From an uncultured Campylobacter sp. (GTDB lineage: Bacteria > Campylobacterota > Campylobacteria > Campylobacterales > Campylobacteraceae): 15,249 nt of DNA. Shown here piece by piece: positions 6,730 through 14,192 of this stretch. Location of the stretch: the NCBI GenBank assembly GCA_905373295.1, contig CAJPSJ010000013.1, forward strand, positions 1 through 15,249. The letters run 5' to 3'. Position numbers and translations under genes: made by a program. Numbering within the stretch: position 1 is the first letter of the stretch; the number at the start of each line of letters is the position of its first letter. A model generated the notes under the pieces. It did no database searches and was not told where the DNA came from. It saw nothing but the letters and a program-made list of their open reading frames with translations.

Positions 6730-8106
6730 CTAATTTCCGCTCGCATACGCAGACAGGCTGCTCGGATCCTCAGGAGCGAACCGATCGTCCGAGATAGCGT
6801 CATCCTCGCCCGAGAGCACGCTCATCGCGCTGATACGCGAGATCAGCAGGCAATCCTCGGCAATGTCCGCGCGATCCGAGCCGATAGTAAGCGACGTAAT
6901 CGCCGTGCGTCCGATGACTGCGCGCCCGCCGTCCATCGTGCGAAGCCCCCAGATATCGTGCAGCACCGCCGGCTTGCCGTCCACCCGCCCTACATAGAGC
7001 ATCACGTGGCCGGGCATATACAGCAGGGTTTTATACGCTACGCCGTTTTTACCGATGAAGCTAAGCTTTTCATCTGCGCTCATCCCCGCGAGCGAAAAAC
7101 GCTCGCCGCGGCCCGATTGCGCCTTAGAATTTCGCGGCAGCCACAGCCCGAAATTCGCCAAAAAGTCTTTCGTCATAAGCGAGCAATCGCGAAGAAATTT
7201 ATACCCACCCCAGCCGTATTTTTGCCCGAGCAGGCTAGCGGCTACGATCTTTGAGTTTTGCTCATCAAGCGGCGCGGGCCAAAGCCTCGCATCCTCCGCA
7301 CTAACGAAATATCTCCTGCTGCCAAACTGAGTTAAAATTTCGCCGCTGAAACCGCTCCGTACGCCGAGCGTGCCGCCAAGATCGCGCTCGCCGCTAAAAT
7401 CATACGGCAAAATCGTGCCGGTACGCGCCCTAAAAAGCTCCGCGCCGCTTTCATCATAAACGATCGCGCCGTCGCGCAATATCGTTATAAATTTAGAATT
7501 TGCGTAGATATCCGCCTGCTGCGGGCTGATGCGCTTTATCGCGTCGCTTCTTATCCAGCCCCACACGCCGTCGTTGCGCACGAACGCCCATGCGCCGTCT
7601 CTGCTGTAATGCGACAGCAGCATCGGATAGCCCACGCTCACAGCGGAATTTGCGGCGTAATCAAACGGCTCGCCCTCCCCCGGCTCGCTCGGATCGCCGA
7701 AAATCGGCAGATCGCTTGGGATATTTCGCAGCAGTGCGTTTTTTACCGTTATAGCAGGCGCTGAAATCAGTCCGAACGCCTCTTCGTTCGCGTTTATACG
7801 AATGCTTTGATAGATCGCATCGTCGTATATCCTGCCTGCGGCGTCAAAATGGCGCCCCTTGGCGTAATTAAGCCCCCAAAACGTATCGATTTCCGCTTTA
7901 ATAGGCGCATCGTCAAACCAAATTTTAAAATAGCGGCTCTTAAACGCGCTTCCGCTTATGTTTTGCACCGAAGCGGGAGCCGGCAGCCGCTCGCTGTTTT
8001 GAGCGTATTCGAGATCTAAAACCGCGGGATTTTCCGGGATAAACTTATGGGTGGCGCAACCTGCGAGAACCAAAGCTGCGAAGATAAGAGATACTAGTCG
8101 TTTCAA
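6730..8106 (-). CDS. SH3-domain NlpC/P60 peptidoglycan hydrolase, lipoprotein
   Basis: A 458-residue predicted lipoprotein cleaving peptide bonds in peptidoglycan, most likely the gamma-D-glutamyl-diaminopimelate bond typical of this family. The signal peptide ends in LVLAGC, so C17 is the probable lipidated residue. Residues about 25-130 match the N-terminal helper domain of this family. Two SH3-like regions follow (about 130-195, with GAWAFVRNDGVWGWIRSD, and about 205-270). The NlpC/P60 domain starts at about 285: catalytic C308 in RDCSLMTKDF, H367 in MPGHVMLYVG and a third polar residue at H383 in VLHDIWG, all present. An acidic tail (about 430-458) closes the protein. The start codon is TTG (8104-8106), chosen because the lipoprotein signal begins exactly there. 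It diverges from the helicase gene with a 56-bp gap. The active site looks intact. Confidence 0.9.
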   Translation of the reverse strand: MKRLVSLIFAALVLAGCATHKFIPENPAVLDLEYAQNSERLPAPASVQNISGSAFKSRYFKIWFDDAPIKAEIDTFWGLNYAKGRHFDAAGRIYDDAIYQSIRINANEEAFGLISAPAITVKNALLRNIPSDLPIFGDPSEPGEGEPFDYAANSAVSVGYPMLLSHYSRDGAWAFVRNDGVWGWIRSDAIKRISPQQADIYANSKFITILRDGAIVYDESGAELFRARTGTILPYDFSGERDLGGTLGVRSGFSGEILTQFGSRRYFVSAEDARLWPAPLDEQNSKIVAASLLGQKYGWGGYKFLRDCSLMTKDFLANFGLWLPRNSKAQSGRGERFSLAGMSADEKLSFIGKNGVAYKTLLYMPGHVMLYVGRVDGKPAVLHDIWGLRTMDGGRAVIGRTAITSLTIGSDRADIAEDCLLISRISAMSVLSGEDDAISDDRFAPEDPSSLSAYASGN

Positions 8107-8126
8107 ACAAAATGCCTTTTAAAAAA

Positions 8127-8149
8127 TTTTGGCTATAATTTTGCCAAAA
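8127..8149 (+). promoter_or_regulatory. Promoter of the helicase gene with a dyad around the -10 box
   Basis: A consensus TATAAT -10 box lies at 8134-8139, about 24 bases before the TTG start of the helicase gene. The 7-bp inverted repeat TTTTGGC (8127-8133) / GCCAAAA (8143-8149) brackets it. The -10 box is convincing; an operator role for the dyad is an inference. The position between two divergent genes would let one site affect both. Confidence 0.5.
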
Positions 8150-8162
8150 AATAGGAAAAAAC

Positions 8163-9500
8163 TTGATAAATTTCATCATCCAAAAGCTAAAAGATCGCAA
8201 TATTTTCATCACGGGCGGCGCAGGCGTGGGCAAAAGCTACGTAATAAAAGAGCTCATCGAAGATTACCGCGCTCGCGGCAAGCTCGTCATCGTGCTCGGC
8301 AGCACCGGCATCAGCGCCGTAGAGATCGGCGGCGTGACCGTGCATAGCTTCTTCCGCTTCGGCATTTGTAAAAACCACGAGGAGCTAAAGAGCTTCGATC
8401 GCAAACAAAGCGGCAAGCTAGGCGAGCTGCGAAAAATTTTAGCCCTCGCGGATCTCATCGTGATCGATGAAATTTCGATGATCGGCGCCGAGCTTTTCGA
8501 GATGATCTATCTTAGAATTTCAAATTCTAAATTTAACGGACGGCTGCTAGTTACGGGCGATTTTTATCAGCTTCCGCCGGTACGCAAAGAGGGCGAGAGC
8601 GCGCCGCGCGCGAGCCTATTTAGCGACTCGGATTACGCCTTCGGATCGTACGCGTGGAGACAGTGCGAGTTTTTTTACGTTGAGATGATAGGCTCCAAGC
8701 GCACCGCAGATGCGGCGCTATACCGCCTGCTTTGCGAGCTGCGGCTCGGCATCGCAAGCGAGCAGACGGCGGAGCTGATGCGATCTTTACTCATCGATGC
8801 CGTGCGAGCTGAGCCGAACGCCACGATAATCTCGGGCAGAAACGCCGAAGTGGATGCGATAAATAACGCCAGACTAGCCAAGCTTAATGCACCGCAGAGC
8901 AGCTTTGAGGGCGTTTATGAGGCGCTGCAAAGCGGAGTAAGCGAGCAGAAAATTCAAAAATGGATCGCCTCGCTAAACGCGCCGCAAAGTCTGACGCTAA
9001 AAGAAGGCGCAAAGGTGCTGTTTACCGCAAATAAAAGCGGCGAGTTTTTTAACGGCGAGCAAGGCGTCGTCGAAAAGATTGAAAAAAGCTCCGGCGGCGA
9101 GATCGAAAGCGTGGTCGTAAAAAAGCCCTCCGGCATGCTAAGCCGCGTGGGGCTGCAAACATACGAACTAAGCGAGATCGCCGCGAGCGGCACGGATGCC
9201 GAGCAGATCGTGCTGGCGCGGTATTATCAGTTCCCGCTCAAGCTCGCATACGCAATCACGATCCACAAATCCCAAGGCATGAGCATCCCGCAGCTCATCT
9301 GCGACATCGACAGGATCTTTGCCAAAGGGCAGCTCTACGTGGCGCTTTCGCGTGCGACGAGCCTTGCGGGGCTCGGGGTGATATATACGCGCACGGAGCC
9401 CTTGCTGCGGTATTTGCAGCGCAACGCAAGCGCGGACGAGGCTGTAGTGAAATTTTACGAAGAGAACGAATTTTATAAAATTTCGGATCAAAAAATTTAA
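8163..9500 (+). CDS. Pif1/RecD-like superfamily 1B DNA helicase
   Basis: A 445-residue ATP-dependent 5'-3' helicase of the Pif1/RecD2-like SF1B group. All key motifs are visible: Walker A GGAGVGKS (18-25), motif Ia near GSTGISAVEIGGVTVHSFF (46-64), Walker B VIDEISM (100-106), motif III TGDFYQLPPV (131-140), motif IV with SKRT (178-181), motif V ITIHKSQGMS (365-374) and motif VI QLYVALSRATSLAGL (390-404). GVTVHSFF is characteristic of Pif1-like enzymes. There is no N-terminal RecD regulatory domain, so the core enzyme is minimal. The start is TTG at 8163 with TAGGA six bases upstream; no ATG or GTG lies between the upstream in-frame stop (8136) and Walker A. The DUF3137 gene begins 8 bases downstream, suggesting an operon. 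It probably acts in replication-fork or recombination maintenance; that is family knowledge, not shown here. Confidence 0.9.
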   Translation: MINFIIQKLKDRNIFITGGAGVGKSYVIKELIEDYRARGKLVIVLGSTGISAVEIGGVTVHSFFRFGICKNHEELKSFDRKQSGKLGELRKILALADLIVIDEISMIGAELFEMIYLRISNSKFNGRLLVTGDFYQLPPVRKEGESAPRASLFSDSDYAFGSYAWRQCEFFYVEMIGSKRTADAALYRLLCELRLGIASEQTAELMRSLLIDAVRAEPNATIISGRNAEVDAINNARLAKLNAPQSSFEGVYEALQSGVSEQKIQKWIASLNAPQSLTLKEGAKVLFTANKSGEFFNGEQGVVEKIEKSSGGEIESVVVKKPSGMLSRVGLQTYELSEIAASGTDAEQIVLARYYQFPLKLAYAITIHKSQGMSIPQLICDIDRIFAKGQLYVALSRATSLAGLGVIYTRTEPLLRYLQRNASADEAVVKFYEENEFYKISDQKI

Positions 9501-9508
9501 GGAAACGT

Positions 9509-10474
9509 ATGCAACTAGACAAAGCGATAGCACTAAGTAGAGCCAAACAAAAAAAGTGCATTTGCAAGGTAGTGATGATCTATGCCAAGATAGCATTTTT
9601 GTATCTGTTTCCGTTTATAGTGATGTTTTCGATCGATGCGATCTTTAAAACAGACGATGATACGGATTACAAGATGATCGAAGTCTATCTTATCTACGCG
9701 GTGCTTTTGGTTATTTATGTTGCTTGCATTTACGACGGCATTGCGGACGCCGCTTATGAATATAAACTGTTTTACAAAAAAGTTTTGGTGCGCACGACGA
9801 TCTCGCAGGCGTATCCGCAGCTTACTTATTCGCCGGGCCGCGGCATAAGCGCGAAGGAATTTAGGCGAGCGGGGATCTTTGCAAACTCCGATTTTATTAG
9901 CGAAGATGAGATAAAGGGCGAATGGGATGGGGTAAAATTTAGCCTCAGCGAGGCGATTAGAATCAAAAAGAACTACGATCTGGGCATAGACAATACTTAT
10001 GTGAAGCTAGCTTCGCTTGCGATGAGCCTATATGATGCATATATGGATTTTAGCGGTAGCGTGCTGATATGCGAGTTTAGTAAGAAATTTCACTCCCGAA
10101 CCATTTTGGCAAGCCGCGAGCTGAATACAAAAATTTTAGGCGAGAAGGAGCTAATGGATAATGTCGTTTTTAATAGCGAATTTCGCGTGTTTACCGGCGA
10201 CAAGGTCGAAGCCCGCTATCTATTGACGCCTACGTTTATGGAGCGACTAAATGAGCTCAAGCGATACTATTATAAATTTAGAATCAGTGCGGCATTTATG
10301 GATAATAAATTTTACCTATTTCTAAACGGCGCGCCGAACCGCTTCGAAACAGAGCTATTTAGCATACCTCCTACTACCGGAACGGTATATGCTCACCAAT
10401 ACGAACTGGCTGAAATTTTAGAATTAGTAGGCGAGCTAGGCCGCATAACCGGCGAGCCGGAAAGCAAAATTTAA
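9509..10474 (+). CDS. DUF3137 family membrane protein
   Basis: A 321-residue protein that I assign to DUF3137, an uncharacterised bacterial family. Two N-terminal membrane helices are seen (about 21-42 and 60-78), separated by a short acidic loop (KTDDDTDYK). A large presumably cytoplasmic domain follows. Recognisable family stretches are DFSGSVLICEFSKKFHSRT (about 181-199) and FRVFTGDKVEARYLLTPTF followed by MERLNEL (about 227-253). ATG 9509 follows TAAGGAA at proper spacing. It sits 8 bases after the helicase stop, so the two are very likely co-transcribed, though no functional link is known to me. It ends at a convergent boundary with a hairpin at 10477-10504. Confidence 0.8.
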   Translation: MQLDKAIALSRAKQKKCICKVVMIYAKIAFLYLFPFIVMFSIDAIFKTDDDTDYKMIEVYLIYAVLLVIYVACIYDGIADAAYEYKLFYKKVLVRTTISQAYPQLTYSPGRGISAKEFRRAGIFANSDFISEDEIKGEWDGVKFSLSEAIRIKKNYDLGIDNTYVKLASLAMSLYDAYMDFSGSVLICEFSKKFHSRTILASRELNTKILGEKELMDNVVFNSEFRVFTGDKVEARYLLTPTFMERLNELKRYYYKFRISAAFMDNKFYLFLNGAPNRFETELFSIPPTTGTVYAHQYELAEILELVGELGRITGEPESKI

Positions 10475-10476
10475 TC

Positions 10477-10504
10477 AGCCCGCGTAGTTTAAATTTAACG
10501 GGCT
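10477..10504. terminator. Hairpin between convergent genes, probable shared terminator
   Basis: AGCCCG (10477-10482) pairs exactly with CGGGCT (10499-10504) around a 16-base AT-rich loop. It fills the 43-base gap between the DUF3137 stop and the aminotransferase stop, which face each other. AAATTT follows on the plus strand, so the U-tract is weak. Confidence 0.5.
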
Positions 10505-10517
10505 AAATTTGACCGCT

Positions 10518-11399
10518 CTATTGCAGTCCCGCTTCGGCTCTTAGCCGCGCGGCGTACATCTCGCGCAGGCGCGGTACGTATTTGCCGACCGCACCGCCTC
10601 CGATCGCTCTGCCGTCAGCTTTTACGATCGGCAGCACCATCAGCGTCGCCGCGCTGATGAAGGCCTCATCGGCTTCATAAACCTCGCTCATCCCAAACGC
10701 TCGCTGCTGCACACTAAGCCCCGCCTGCTCGGCAAGACCCAAGATCACCTTGCGGCGGATGCCCGGCAGTATGTCGTTTGAAAGCGGTCGCGCGATAAGA
10801 ACGCCATCTTTGATGATAAATGCGCTGGAGCTCGAACACTCGGTAACGAGCCCGTCCTCTACCAAAAAGCACTCGTAAGCGCCAGCCTTGTGGGCTTCGT
10901 GCTTTAAGATGCACTGGGCTAAAAGCGATATCGATTTTATATCGCGCCTGTGCCAGCGGATCTCGGGCAGGCTCACGATCTCGATCCCCTCTTTTGCGAG
11001 CGGATTATCAAAAATTTGCGTATGATATACAAAAGCAAATACGCTGGGCTCTATGCCGCGGACGTAGTCAAAATCGCGCATCGCCGCACCTCTTGTGATC
11101 TGAGTGTAGAAAGCGCCCTCTTTTACGCCGCCCTGCGCGATGAGCTCATATAAAATTTCCTCATATTTTTCGCGAGAATATGGAATTTTCAGCTCGATCT
11201 GCGCGGCGCTGCGCTCAAAGCGCTCCCAAAAATCCGCCCTGTCGCAAATTTTAGAATTTACCACGGGCGCTACCTCATAGATGCCGTCTCCAAGCACGAA
11301 ACCGCGATCAAAAGGGCTTATCGCAGCCTCTTTGGCTTTGCAAAGCTTGCCATTAATATAAACTATCTCGTCGCCGCTCATTCCGCTGATTTCAAACAT
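10518..11399 (-). CDS. Fold-type IV PLP aminotransferase, D-alanine aminotransferase-like
   Basis: A 293-residue aminotransferase of class IV, closest by eye to D-amino-acid aminotransferases (pyruvate to D-Ala, 2-oxoglutarate to D-Glu), though branched-chain aminotransferase or aminodeoxychorismate lyase-like activity is possible. Seen in order: YINGKL near 14-19, SPFDRGFVLGDGIYEV (28-43), ITRGAAMRDF (101-110), catalytic lysine K155 in RRDIKSISLLAQ, VTECSSSSAF with E187 for the pyridine nitrogen, RPLSNDILPGIRR (204-216) as the phosphate-binding region, and SAATLMVLPIVKADGRAIG near the C-terminus. Canonical D-alanine aminotransferases carry Arg-x-His for the substrate carboxylate after the RG turn. 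Here the equivalent stretch reads RDF, so the histidine appears to be replaced. ATG 11399 follows AAGGAGAG; an internal in-frame ATG six codons later has no better site. The neighbours are unrelated, so physiological role rests on family only. Confidence 0.85.
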   Translation of the reverse strand: MFEISGMSGDEIVYINGKLCKAKEAAISPFDRGFVLGDGIYEVAPVVNSKICDRADFWERFERSAAQIELKIPYSREKYEEILYELIAQGGVKEGAFYTQITRGAAMRDFDYVRGIEPSVFAFVYHTQIFDNPLAKEGIEIVSLPEIRWHRRDIKSISLLAQCILKHEAHKAGAYECFLVEDGLVTECSSSSAFIIKDGVLIARPLSNDILPGIRRKVILGLAEQAGLSVQQRAFGMSEVYEADEAFISAATLMVLPIVKADGRAIGGGAVGKYVPRLREMYAARLRAEAGLQ

Positions 11400-11452
11400 A
11401 ATCTCTCCTTGAAATTTCGCACTATTTTATCTTATAACAATTTAATTTAAGA

Positions 11453-11458
11453 TATAAT
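11453..11458 (+). promoter_or_regulatory. -10 box for the small membrane protein gene
   Basis: A consensus TATAAT preceded by an AT-rich stretch and followed by GCCGC. It lies 25 bases before the ATG at 11483 in the 83-base divergent gap. There is no clear -35, as is usual for Campylobacter sigma-70 promoters. Confidence 0.5.
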
Positions 11459-11482
11459 GCCGCAAAAATCGAAGGAACCCCG

Positions 11483-11986
11483 ATGGATAGGTCAAATTTT
11501 AAAGGCAAGCTTTTAGATATTATGTTTCATGTATCGCATAAACCCGTGCTTTTCCGCGATCTGCTCGAAGCCAATGCCGAATTTAACGACGGAATGCTCG
11601 TCGATCCCTCCAAGCTAAATTTTAAATTTAACTACGGCAAATCCTACGTGATCTTCGCGATATTCGCATTCGTCTGCGTTATGTTTTTGATAATGCTAAC
11701 GCATGCGATGTTTGAAAAGATCGACTTTCACTTCTCCATTTTATTTACGATCATAGCGACGTCGGCGGTTTTTATCGGATTTGATTGCTTCAAAGCATGG
11801 GCTAGAAAAAAGCTAACCCACGAGCTCATCAAACGCGCTTGGGCGAACCACTTTCTCTACTTTCCTTACGAAAAATACAGCCGCATAGTCGAAAATATCT
11901 ACAACGAAGCGCTCAAAAATGACGTGCCTAGACGCGAGCTAGAACAATACGTGCTAAGTAAAATCGTAGAAATCGGCGAAAAATAG
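11483..11986 (+). CDS. Small hypothetical membrane protein with two transmembrane helices
   Basis: A 167-residue protein I do not recognise. A polar N-terminal part (1-50) is followed by two adjacent membrane helices (about 54-77, VIFAIFAFVCVMFLIML, and about 84-101, FSILFTIIATSAVFIGF). Only a short loop (FEKIDFH) separates them, so both ends are on the same side of the membrane. A basic helix KAWARKKLTHELIKRAW follows the second helix, suggesting cytoplasmic ends by the positive-inside rule. The last 45 residues are a charged helical tail (YSRIVENIYNEALKNDV and RRELEQYVLSKIVEIGEK). ATG 11483 has GAAGGAA seven bases upstream and a good -10 box. It is probably a single-gene unit. No catalytic motif is apparent. 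Confidence 0.75.
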   Translation: MDRSNFKGKLLDIMFHVSHKPVLFRDLLEANAEFNDGMLVDPSKLNFKFNYGKSYVIFAIFAFVCVMFLIMLTHAMFEKIDFHFSILFTIIATSAVFIGFDCFKAWARKKLTHELIKRAWANHFLYFPYEKYSRIVENIYNEALKNDVPRRELEQYVLSKIVEIGEK

Positions 11987-12381
11987 TTTTAAAATAACGC
12001 AAAAAAGCATTACGATCCAAGCAAATTTTAAAATTTTATTGCGAAATATGCGGCACGTAGGCAAGACGTAAAAATTCCGGCTCGAAAAGCAAGCGGCACG
12101 ATGGATAAATTCCAAATCAAATTATATGCCGGTGCTGCAAAAACTGCGCCGTAAATTACGATAGATAAATTTTAATTAAAGTCTATACTTTCCTGCGCGA
12201 CATTTCGCTACGGTTAAATTTCACTTCATAAAATTTATCTATCGCTTATCAAATTCTAATCTCATTCACTTACTACCGATTTAGCAATCCGTATTATGTA
12301 ATTGAAGTTATGTTTAACTATTTTAGGGTAAAATCACATAATATCTAAGTGATAATATTAAATTTAAGAAAAGGATAGTTT
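11987..12381. other. Gene-free leader region upstream of the binding-protein triplet
   Basis: About 395 bases with no plausible coding frame. It contains two copies of GCGGCACG (12050 and 12093), the direct repeat CGATRGATAAATT (12099 and 12159), a perfect long-spaced inverted repeat (12159-12244), and near the 3' end two -10-like words, TAAAAT (12329-12334) and GATAAT (12351-12356). Either could be the promoter of the first binding protein; I cannot choose. Confidence 0.5.
12159..12244. repeat. Perfect 16-bp inverted repeat with 54-bp spacer
   Basis: CGATAGATAAATTTTA (12159-12174) is the exact reverse complement of TAAAATTTATCTATCG (12229-12244). A third, direct copy of the first 13 bases with one change (CGATGGATAAATT) lies at 12099-12111, exactly 60 bases upstream of the left arm. 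The element ends about 140 bases before the first binding-protein start. It might be a paired regulator site, a structured leader RNA, or a tiny non-autonomous mobile element. Confidence 0.65.
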
Positions 12382-13191
12382 ATGAAGCTACTTTTTTGCA
12401 TTATTTTTGCACTTTGCAGCAGTGTTTTTGCGGGCAGTTTGGAGCAGATCAGATCTGCCGGAGTCGTTAAAATCGGTGTTCGTGATGGTAGGCCACCTTT
12501 TAGTGATGAAAAAAGTGGTAATTTCGAAGGCTTTGAAATCAACCTTGCAGATGCTATAGCTAAGAGCATATTCGGTGATAAGCGCGGTAGAGTCGAGTTC
12601 GTCCCTTTAAATGCCAGCGATAGGATCTCTGCATTACAAAACGATAAGGTAGATCTTGCAGTCGCGACCATCACGATAACGCAAGATAGAAAAAGGCAAA
12701 TCGACTTTTCTTATCCATATTTTTCGATGAGTTTGGGAGTTTTGACACGTAAAAGCGACGGCATCAAAAGTATAGACGATCTTTCAAACAAAAAGGTCCT
12801 AGTAGAGGGTAACGGTACTACGGCAGAAAATTTTTTGTATAAAAATAAAATCCACAATCTAATCCATTGCTCCATTACTACCGAATGCTATGATATGCTT
12901 AAGCAAGGCAAAGCCGATGCTTACGTTAACGATAATCTCATTGTACTAGCTTATTCTATTATCGATGATAACTTAGAAGTAGCAATCCAAAATCTAGGCA
13001 ATCCGGAATTCTTAGGCATTGGGGTGCGCAAAGGCAATACCGAATTGCTTGATCTGATAAATAAAGAGCTTGTTACACTTAGTAAACAAGGCTTTTTCGA
13101 ACGTTCTTATGATGAAACTTTCAAGCCATTTTATCAAGGCGCTGCAGATAAAAAATATTTCTTACTAGATGGGCTCTATGCTATATTTTAG
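12382..13191 (+). CDS. Amino-acid-type periplasmic binding protein (SBP_bac_3), paralogue 1
   Basis: A 269-residue family 3 solute-binding protein for an ABC importer of polar amino acids or related ligands. The signal peptide is residues 1-17 (cut after SSVFA). Mature start: SLEQIRSAGVVKIGVRDGRPPF with ring residue F40 in the ligand pocket. Expected ligand contacts are present: TITIT then R103 in the QDRKRQIDFS stretch for the substrate carboxylate, and D184 in DAYVNDN for the amino group. C163 and C169 form a CX5C pair shared with both paralogues, plausibly a disulfide in the periplasm. The protein ends in an extra tail, ADKKYFLLDGLY, found in all three copies. ATG 12382 follows AAAAGGA. 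The 395-base upstream region holds unusual repeats. No permease or ATPase is in the window. Confidence 0.9.
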   Translation: MKLLFCIIFALCSSVFAGSLEQIRSAGVVKIGVRDGRPPFSDEKSGNFEGFEINLADAIAKSIFGDKRGRVEFVPLNASDRISALQNDKVDLAVATITITQDRKRQIDFSYPYFSMSLGVLTRKSDGIKSIDDLSNKKVLVEGNGTTAENFLYKNKIHNLIHCSITTECYDMLKQGKADAYVNDNLIVLAYSIIDDNLEVAIQNLGNPEFLGIGVRKGNTELLDLINKELVTLSKQGFFERSYDETFKPFYQGAADKKYFLLDGLYAIF

Positions 13192-13285
13192 GACGGAATT
13201 TAGCAGTGTTTTATCTAACGCCTTCGACTAAAATGTCATTTATTATAAGCGGATAATATGCGAAATCCCATTTTAAGGACATAAA

Positions 13286-14092
13286 ATGAAACTACTTTTT
13301 ATAGCGGCTCTATTTTGTGCGGCGCTTTTTGCCGATAGCCTAGATCAAATCAGACAAAACGGCGTCATTCGCATCGGAGTGCGCGACGCCCATCCGCCGC
13401 TTTGTGAGTCTAATGGCGGCAAATTTGAAGGATTTGAAATCGATCTTGCAAACGCTATTGCTAAAGAAATTTTCGGCAAAAAAGAGGGCAAAATTGAGTT
13501 CATCCCGTTAAGCGTAAATGATAGAATTCCATTTTTAGAGGCAAACAAGCTTGATTTAGTTATCGGTCTATTTAGCATCACCAACGAACGAAAAAGAAAA
13601 ATCGATTTCTCCCTCCCCTACCTCTCCGTAAATTTGGGCGTATTAACGCGCAAAGCCGACGCTTTTACCGATATCGCGCAGCTTCATGATAAAAAGATCG
13701 TATTCGAAGGCGACGCGACAGTAGCAGAGAGATTTTTCAAAACCAAAGGATTTAAAAATTTAGGCCATTGCGCTTCGGCTAAGGAATGTTACGAAATGAT
13801 TCGAAATGGCGATGCGGACGGCTATATAAACGACAATCTCATCGTGCTTGCATATTCCGTCATCGATGATACTTTGGAAGTGCCGTTTAAAAACCTAGGC
13901 CCTAGCGATTTCATCGGCATCGGCGTGCAGAAAGACAACAAAGAACTACTTGATTTTGTCAATGCAGAGCTCATCAAGCTGAGCAAAGAGGGCTTTTTCA
14001 AAAAGGCCTACGAGCAGAGCTTTGATCCATTTTATCGCGGTACGGCAGATAAGAAATATTTTCTGCTAGATGGAATTTATAATATGCTCTAA
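13286..14092 (+). CDS. Amino-acid-type periplasmic binding protein (SBP_bac_3), paralogue 2, divergent pocket
   Basis: A 268-residue paralogue of its two neighbours. Signal peptide 1-16 (cut after AALFA), then DSLDQIRQNGVIRIGV. The fold-defining parts are kept: FEGFEIDLANAIAKEIFG, R102 in NERKRKIDFS, the CX5C pair C162/C168, DGYINDN with the amino-group aspartate, and the tail ADKKYFLLDGIY. Two pocket positions differ from paralogues 1 and 3: the aromatic residue after PP is leucine (AHPPLCE, L39, followed by an extra cysteine C40), and the TITIT strand reads LFSIT. A different ligand is therefore likely, while overall protein quality does not suggest decay. ATG 13286 follows AAGGA. The gap from paralogue 1 is 94 bases and contains -10-like words (TATAAG and GATAAT around 13240-13257), so separate transcription is possible. 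Confidence 0.9.
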   Translation: MKLLFIAALFCAALFADSLDQIRQNGVIRIGVRDAHPPLCESNGGKFEGFEIDLANAIAKEIFGKKEGKIEFIPLSVNDRIPFLEANKLDLVIGLFSITNERKRKIDFSLPYLSVNLGVLTRKADAFTDIAQLHDKKIVFEGDATVAERFFKTKGFKNLGHCASAKECYEMIRNGDADGYINDNLIVLAYSVIDDTLEVPFKNLGPSDFIGIGVQKDNKELLDFVNAELIKLSKEGFFKKAYEQSFDPFYRGTADKKYFLLDGIYNML

Positions 14093-14142
14093 GGGCTTGC
14101 TTTAAATTTTGAGTCCGGCTTTTAGAATTTTAGCAAATAAAA

Positions 14143-14168
14143 TTTCCCGCTTAGTTTGAAAGCGGAAA
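14143..14168 (+). promoter_or_regulatory. Hairpin in the leader of paralogue 3
   Basis: CCGCTT (14147-14152) pairs with AAGCGG (14160-14165) around a 7-base loop, extended by TTT/AAA across one bulged C. It lies between paralogues 2 and 3, about 25 bases before the ATG of the latter. It is followed by A residues, not U, so it is not a normal terminator for plus-strand transcripts; it could be an RNA-stability or leader structure. Confidence 0.35.
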
Positions 14169-14192
14169 AGAGATTAAATTTAAGGATTTGCC

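Noticed and set aside
6585..6797. 70-codon plus-strand frame
   Set aside because: It starts inside a stem-loop, overlaps the 3' end of the NlpC/P60 gene antisense, and has low-complexity basic composition.
9168..9596. Minus-strand frames across the helicase end
   Set aside because: Antisense to intact helicase motifs V and VI and to the start of the DUF3137 gene.
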